Of a stretch of 64,000 nt of DNA, positions 59,645 through 64,000 are shown piece after piece. The stretch is from assembly GCF_937958065.1 (NCBI RefSeq), contig NZ_CALFXI010000042.1:107002-171001 (forward strand). Direction: 5' to 3'. A program made the position numbers and the translations under genes. The number at the start of each line of letters is the position of its first letter. Position 1 is the first letter of the stretch. The notes under the pieces were generated by a model, which was not told the origin of the DNA, ran no database searches, and saw nothing but the letters and a program-made list of their open reading frames with translations. The DNA comes from an uncultured Steroidobacter sp. Its GTDB lineage: Bacteria > Pseudomonadota > Gammaproteobacteria > Steroidobacterales > Steroidobacteraceae.

Positions 59645-60286
59645 GTGAGTACCAAGATCATCTTCATTCGCCACTGTACTCCATATGATCCGTGCGAGAG
59701 CCCGCCGGGGTGCTTGAACGGCTGGACTGATGTCGCCCTATCACAGGAAGGGCAAGCTCAAGCGGCGCTGCTTGCGGAGCGTGTCCGAAGTGCGGGGTGC
59801 GCTTTTTCCGGTTTGTACGCGAGTCCCTTGCGGCGCGCGGCCGACACTGCGCGCGCCATTTCCTCTCACTGCGCGATACCCATTCGATTTCGGACCGAGC
59901 TCAAGGAAATCAACTGCGGGGTCCTGGACGGATTGCCCATCGACCGGGTGAAGGCGCTTCATCCGGGATTGTGGGAGGAGAACTTCTCGCAACAGAACGA
60001 GCATTTCCGCTGGCCTGGCGGCGAAAGTTACGTGGAGCTCCGTCGCCGTTGCATCGAGGTGGTGGAGGAGACGGCGCGGCTTCACGATGGCGAAGCGGTA
60101 GTGATGGTGACGCACGCGGGGGTGATCAGCCAGGTCCTGGGCTACATCAATGGATTGAGTCCGGCGCAGTGGCAGCTCTTCAGGCCGGATTACGGGTCGC
60201 TCACGGAAGTGACATGGGAGAAAGGTCTCGGTCGGCTGATTGCGTTCGACGATCGATCTCACTTCGAGCGCGCTAAACCTGAGTAA
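59645..60286 (+). CDS. Histidine phosphatase family (phosphoglycerate-mutase-like) protein
   Basis: 213 residues from a GTG at 59645, giving 'VSTKIIFIRHCTPYDPCES'. The catalytic motif is RHC rather than the usual RHG; the second His is in 'VVMVTHAGVISQVLGYI', and 'ASPLRRAADTARAI' and the acid 'LKEINCGVLDGL' are standard. Members include alpha-ribazole phosphatase (CobC) and fructose-2,6-bisphosphatase types. No cobalamin genes are near, so a general small-molecule phosphatase is the safe call. Confidence 0.85.
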   Translation: MSTKIIFIRHCTPYDPCESPPGCLNGWTDVALSQEGQAQAALLAERVRSAGCAFSGLYASPLRRAADTARAISSHCAIPIRFRTELKEINCGVLDGLPIDRVKALHPGLWEENFSQQNEHFRWPGGESYVELRRRCIEVVEETARLHDGEAVVMVTHAGVISQVLGYINGLSPAQWQLFRPDYGSLTEVTWEKGLGRLIAFDDRSHFERAKPE

Positions 60287-60441
60287 GGTCCCGAAGGAAC
60301 CAAAGGCGAGCAGTTCCGAGCGTCTTGCCGCAAGTGAGCTCACCAGTCGATCGAGCCCTGGTAGCGAGCGGCGCAGCCAGGAAACTCTGGGTTACGGCGC
60401 ATACGCCGAAACTGTTCCAGTTGCGGAAGGAACTGTGCACA

Positions 60442-60972
60442 TTACTGAGCGGAACCTGAGCCATGAAGCGAGCGAATGCGCTCGCGCACTTGGGGCTCCA
60501 GCGCTTTCAATCCCCAGGCCTTACCCACGGCGATCGCGTCATCTTCCGATTGACCTTCAATCCACGCACTCCGAAGTGCAGCCATGGCGCCGACACGATT
60601 CCCACTCGCGCAATGGACGAGCACGGGTCGTTTCGCATTCTGGATCAATTGATCGAACGCAATCACGTTCTCTCGTGTCAGATCCTCGGCACCGCGGACC
60701 GGCAGGTTCGAGTATTCGATGCCAGCGGATCGAACAGCACTCGCCTCATCGAAGTCGGGAGTCTCATCGTCGGGCGTGAGATCGATGACTTGTTCGATGC
60801 CGGCTTCCCTCAATTGCGCCATGTCGGCAGGCTGCAGTCGTCCCGCCGACACGATGCCCGGGGCTGGGGAGACCGCAGCGGTCACGTGGGGGATCGGGGT
60901 TTCCGACACGGAGGCGGTACAGCCAGGAGATGTGGCGAGAGCCATGCACGCAGCAAAGAAGGAGATTTTCAC
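60442..60972 (-). CDS. Exported dual-specificity/tyrosine phosphatase-like protein
   Basis: 176 residues from a GTG at 60972. A signal or possible lipobox ('ALATSPGCTAS') precedes a compact phosphatase domain with the P-loop 'VLVHCASGNRVGAMAAL' (Cys-x5-Arg) and 'VIDLTPDDETPDFDEASAV'. It resembles the beta-lactamase-hydrolase-like/DSP phosphatase group of proteobacteria. Whether it uses proteins or small molecules is unknown. Convergent with the histidine phosphatase. Confidence 0.83.
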   Translation of the reverse strand: MKISFFAACMALATSPGCTASVSETPIPHVTAAVSPAPGIVSAGRLQPADMAQLREAGIEQVIDLTPDDETPDFDEASAVRSAGIEYSNLPVRGAEDLTRENVIAFDQLIQNAKRPVLVHCASGNRVGAMAALRSAWIEGQSEDDAIAVGKAWGLKALEPQVRERIRSLHGSGSAQ

Positions 60973-61769
60973 GGCGCAATCCTCGAGGTCGAATGATCAG
61001 CCGGTGCAGCAGCATGCCACCAATCATGGCGGGTACGAAGCACAGTGCTTCCAGTGAGCCGATGCCCAGCGTGGGTCCCAGAATCAGCGGTAAGCACGCG
61101 AGTAGAGACAAGTGACTGCAAGTCTGCTGGCTGACTCCGGGCCCGCGGGATCAGTTCGAGGGCAGGGAGGCTTGGTGGCAGCTCGTGCACTGTAAAGGCC
61201 TGCCGGAGCCGCCAGAAGATGGCGCGATTTCATGTCGGGTGCAAGGTCCTGTCCAACGGGCTTGCGGACGACGACAAGCTCGAAGCGGCGCCTGGTGCGT
61301 GGAGGACAGGATTTGGTGAATTGAGCGGCGAGCTGGCTGACAGCACTGGTCTAGATGGAGCATGGTGACCGCGGCACCCGCACCGAACGTCTACGCTTTC
61401 AATATCACCGCCGGATTAGTCGGCGACCTCGGCTCGCTGTTCGAATATATCTGCGCACCGCGCATCACCGTCGAGGGCGCTGCTAGATTGTCTCTGTGTG
61501 ATTCTGATGTGTCCTGCGCGTCTGCTGCAGCCAATCGCAGCGTGAGCGAGCGTAACGCTCTCGTAACAAAAACGATCAACCCTCCGGCCGTCGCTACGGA
61601 CGGGTTGAACATGCAACAGATGTTGAACGCTTCAGGAAACACGGCATCCGAGCGCTGAGGGAATTCCTTAGATTCGGATCAAAATGCAGACGATTGGTTT
61701 GACGGTTCGGCGCCAAACCGACAACGTAAGCGCTACATGCTCTGCGACTCGGGGCTGAATGGAGTTGAG
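60973..61769. other. Long stretch with no convincing gene
   Basis: Nearly 800 bases where only short frames of poor coding character exist on both strands. One minus-strand frame ends 'LQCTSCHQASLPSN' at 61151, which includes a haem-like CxxCH but has no cytochrome context. Near the right end, GGTTTG and CAAACC (61696-61701, 61714-61719) form a small dyad before the methyltransferase. Probably promoter and spacer DNA, perhaps with a decayed gene. Confidence 0.45.
61696..61719. promoter_or_regulatory. Small dyad upstream of the methyltransferase operon
   Basis: GGTTTG - 12 bases - CAAACC, with nested CGGTT / AACCG, 51 bases before the ATG at 61770. Position fits an operator; short arms keep confidence low. 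Confidence 0.25.
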
Positions 61770-62621
61770 ATGGGTTACGTGTTGGAAAGGAAGGAAGAGT
61801 TCGACCGTCTGGAAAGACAATCGGAACAGCAGGCCTACGATTTCAAAGACGAGCTGCGGGACCTGCAGGCGAAGGAGGGCTCACTGATCCTCGATGCGGG
61901 ATGCGGGTCCGGCGTGGTAAGCCGCTATCTCGCCACGCACTTTCCGAAATCCCGCGTGATCGCCTGTGACTGCTCGGCGCTCCGGATCGCGCAGGCGGCG
62001 GAGCTGGCATCTTCAATCGGCAATCTTCGCTTCGAAACGCAGGACCTCAAGCAGCTCGATTATCCGGATGACCATTTCGATGTGATTCTCTCGCGCTATG
62101 TCGTCGAGCATCAAACGCCGGACGACTTGCAGCGAGTCGTCAGTGAGATGGTCAGAGTGCTCAAGCCGGGCGGGCGGATGGTGGTCGTCGATGTCGACGG
62201 GATCATGCACAACATCTACCCGCAGACTCGGCGTGTCGCGCAAGGTCTGGGATTGTTACTGACGGCGAAGCGCGTCGACCTTCATGTCGGCCGGAAGATT
62301 CCCTGGCTGCTCGCCGAGGCAGGTCTCACGTCGATTTCCTGGCGAGTGGAGGTCATGTCGTTCCAGGGCGCGAGCAAGTCTGCCGAGCTGGAACTGATGC
62401 GCGATCGGTTCGCGATCGCAGCCGCGTTTTTCGAAGAAGTGCTGGGCCGCGAGTCGTTTCAGGCATTCAAGGACGATTACCTGCAGTCGCTGGCCCATCC
62501 GCAGGCCGTCAGCTTCTTCAACAAGTTCATCGTCAGTGCCACCAAACCCGAGCTGAGGCGCGCACTCTCCATCGACGGCGACCGAGAGCCAATTCGCGAA
62601 GGGAGAAGCTTGCGTGGTTGA
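61770..62621 (+). CDS. Class I SAM-dependent methyltransferase
   Basis: 283 residues from ATG 61770 with GGAG upstream. Motif I 'LILDAGCGSGVVSRYLATHFP', acidic loop 'VIACDCSALRIAQAA', motif IV 'DVILSRYVVEHQTPDDLQRVV' and 'EMVRVLKPGGRMVVVDVDG' are those of the UbiE/MTF-11 type small-molecule methyltransferases. The C-terminal 130 residues, mostly helical, may form the acceptor pocket. It is the first gene of an operon; the next start overlaps its stop by 8 bases. The acceptor is unknown. Confidence 0.9.
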   Translation: MGYVLERKEEFDRLERQSEQQAYDFKDELRDLQAKEGSLILDAGCGSGVVSRYLATHFPKSRVIACDCSALRIAQAAELASSIGNLRFETQDLKQLDYPDDHFDVILSRYVVEHQTPDDLQRVVSEMVRVLKPGGRMVVVDVDGIMHNIYPQTRRVAQGLGLLLTAKRVDLHVGRKIPWLLAEAGLTSISWRVEVMSFQGASKSAELELMRDRFAIAAAFFEEVLGRESFQAFKDDYLQSLAHPQAVSFFNKFIVSATKPELRRALSIDGDREPIREGRSLRG

Positions 62622-63441
62622 GATCGCATCGACATACCGTCTGGTCCAGCTGGAGAACGCGATCGAGCAGTGGGACGATCCTTCGATCCGCAGGCTCATC
62701 GAACGGACGCTGACGCTCAGGCTGCAAGGATATGGAAGCAAATATCCAGGCGGAGTCGTCCCTTTCGATGCCTCCGCCTGGTACGCGACGCACTTTCTGG
62801 TGTGTGCCGAGCGCGGCGGGCTGCAACCGATCATGGGGTTCCAGCGAGTCACACTGCAAAGCTGCGGCATGCACTATGCTCAATTTCCTCCGCTGGCAAG
62901 CTGCCGGCAGTCCGGCTGCGCACGGCACATCGAAGCGATGGAGAAATTGATCGCTCGATTCGAAGGCGCGCCGGAGAAGCTCTCCTATACGGGCGGTTTC
63001 ACGATCGAGCCCGGCCTCAGAGCCGACCGCGAGCTGATAGCGGAATTGCGCACGCTGATGGTCGTTCTCCACTATCTGTTCCATCGCGACGCCGGAGAAG
63101 AGCACGAGATCGTAACGGCGCCCATCATCCGATTCAGGATCGATGAGCTCCTGGCCTCGTACGGCTTTGAGCCGCTGCTCGAGCCTCCAGATGAAGGTGT
63201 CCTCGCACTCGGCGCTTTTGCCGGAGAGAGAACGCGATTCATGCGGGCTCGAAGGTTCAATCGACACATGGTTGAACGAGCCGGGCACTACGAAGCCTGG
63301 TGGAACGATCGCGTTCTGCTTCGCAATCGCGCGGGCGCTGATACACGTTCCGAAGAGCCAACCAGGCGCTTGGAGCAGGTTGCGAATGGCTCTTCAACGC
63401 GGGCGGCTACTACGCTGCAGCTTCGGCCGCTTGTCACCTGA
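62614..63441 (+). CDS. Unknown protein, possibly acyltransferase-like (GNAT/autoinducer-synthase-like)
   Basis: 275 residues from a GTG at 62614 with AAGGGAGAAG upstream; overlaps the methyltransferase by 8 bases, so translationally coupled. Family not recognised with confidence. Visible features: an early helical part ('LENAIEQWDDPSIRRLIERTLTLR'), a segment 'ASAWYATHFLVCAERGG' followed by 'PIMGFQRVTLQSCGMHY' that reads like the core strands of acyltransferases using acyl-CoA or acyl-ACP, a CX4C-like pair ('ASCRQSGCARH'), and a basic C-terminal tail. No membrane segments or signal. Position between a methyltransferase and a dioxygenase suggests a step in small-molecule synthesis. Confidence 0.7.
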   Translation: MVEIASTYRLVQLENAIEQWDDPSIRRLIERTLTLRLQGYGSKYPGGVVPFDASAWYATHFLVCAERGGLQPIMGFQRVTLQSCGMHYAQFPPLASCRQSGCARHIEAMEKLIARFEGAPEKLSYTGGFTIEPGLRADRELIAELRTLMVVLHYLFHRDAGEEHEIVTAPIIRFRIDELLASYGFEPLLEPPDEGVLALGAFAGERTRFMRARRFNRHMVERAGHYEAWWNDRVLLRNRAGADTRSEEPTRRLEQVANGSSTRAATTLQLRPLVT

Positions 63442-63473
63442 GTTTCGTTGTGAATGATCGCAAGGAGAAGGAC

Positions 63474-64000
63474 ATGAGCAAGGCCCTGTCGTCAGAACAG
63501 ATCGCTAGCTACCGGGAGAATGGCTACGTTTTTCCAATCGACATTCTAGGCGAGGCCGAGGTCGCCGAGCTGCGCCGCAAGTTCCACGAGCTCGAAGCGC
63601 GCGAAGGAGGGCAACTATCCCGCCGCACGAACACCCGGGTACATCTTCTCGTGACTTGGCTCAATGACTTGATCCGCGATGCGCGCATCCTCGATCCGAT
63701 CGAGGACCTGATCGGCCCAGACATTCTGTGCTGGGCCTCGGGCTTCTTTGCCAAACACCCCGGCGATGGGACATTCGTCAGCTGGCATCAGGATGGGGCC
63801 TACTGGAACATGCCCTCGCATGAGACGGTGTCGGTCTGGATTGCATTCACCCCGAGCACGCCGGAGAGCGGCTGCATGCGCGTAGTCAGGGGCTCGCACA
63901 AGGAGATGCTGCAGCATGAGGACCGCTGCAACGAAAAGAATCTCCTGATGCGCGGCCAGGAGGTTGCGGTCGAGGTGGACGAGACGGCAGCCGTGGATAT
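63474..64000 (+). CDS. PhyH-family Fe(II)/2-oxoglutarate dioxygenase (truncated by window edge)
   Basis: ATG 63474 with AAGGAGAAGG upstream; 175 codons before the window ends with no stop. The N-terminus 'SSEQIASYRENGYVFPIDILG' is the usual phytanoyl-CoA dioxygenase opening, and 'FVSWHQDGAYWNM' carries the His-x-Asp iron ligands. 'SVWIAFTPSTPESGCMRVVRGSHK' is the conserved strand and loop. The distal His and the Arg for 2-oxoglutarate lie beyond the window. Such enzymes hydroxylate, and sometimes halogenate, free or carrier-bound substrates. It is 32 bases after the unknown protein and in the same run. Confidence 0.9.
   Translation, partial: MSKALSSEQIASYRENGYVFPIDILGEAEVAELRRKFHELEAREGGQLSRRTNTRVHLLVTWLNDLIRDARILDPIEDLIGPDILCWASGFFAKHPGDGTFVSWHQDGAYWNMPSHETVSVWIAFTPSTPESGCMRVVRGSHKEMLQHEDRCNEKNLLMRGQEVAVEVDETAAVD

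Noticed and set aside
60764..61111. Minus-strand frame with a hydrophobic N-terminus overlapping the exported phosphatase
   Set aside because: Most of its length lies out of frame inside the phosphatase gene; the first 45 residues could be membrane-like but lack family similarity.
61151..61363. Minus-strand small frame ending in CTSCHQ as a cytochrome c fragment
   Set aside because: Only the pentapeptide matches; there is no signal peptide, no Met ligand region, and it is at the extreme C-terminus. Coincidence is likelier.

Overview
The window comes from a GC-rich Gram-negative bacterium. It has three TonB-dependent receptors, an RND tripartite pump, a type V autotransporter, a PQQ dehydrogenase and Tat-exported enzymes. 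The mix of many TonB receptors, carbohydrate and peptide scavenging genes, and propeller-type sensor kinases suits a proteobacterium of the Xanthomonadales/Steroidobacterales kind; that placement is inference. No rRNA, tRNA, CRISPR array, insertion sequence or prophage was recognised.

Bases 1-15,100 look like one peptide and hydroxyproline utilisation region. It holds the end of a TonB receptor, two secreted hydrolases (amidohydrolase, DUF885), an Ldh-family imine reductase, a secreted alpha/beta hydrolase, and a minus-strand unit of a D-amino-acid dehydrogenase, an M24 Xaa-Pro peptidase and a small NTF2-like protein. Divergent from that unit is a plus-strand run: DHDPS-family deaminase, hydroxyproline epimerase, semialdehyde dehydrogenase, GntR regulator and APC permease. 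Together these cover trans-4-hydroxy-L-proline to 2-oxoglutarate, with a GTATAC-centred palindrome in the 47-bp divergent promoter. An autotransporter follows (15,390-18,602).

Bases 18,600-32,900 hold an XRE/MmyB-like regulator and a VOC gene that share a palindromic operator, a few single enzymes, an OMF-RND-adaptor efflux operon, a PQQ dehydrogenase with an N-terminal cytochrome c, and a non-haem haloperoxidase-type hydrolase next to a possibly eroded gene. Bases 33,000-42,900 are a regulatory stretch. It contains an OmpR-type regulator with Glu at the phosphosite, an MFS exporter, a NarL regulator divergent from a propeller histidine kinase, a TonB receptor without a signal peptide lying in frame just after that kinase, and a FixJ-type regulator with a degenerate receiver.

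Bases 42,900-52,700 carry redox and secreted enzymes: cupin, catalase-like peroxidase, GH10 xylanase with a xyl-box-like operator, SCO plus multicopper oxidase, sulfite dehydrogenase SorAB, a small SET-domain methyltransferase with a post-SET motif, and a lipoprotein amidohydrolase. Bases 52,900-59,500 are a sugar module: ROK repressor, ROK kinase, AGE-family epimerase and a large TonB receptor, fitting a mannose to fructose to fructose-6-phosphate route. The right end has two phosphatases, an almost 800-bp stretch without a gene, and a tight operon of a methyltransferase, an unknown protein and a PhyH-type dioxygenase that runs off the window.
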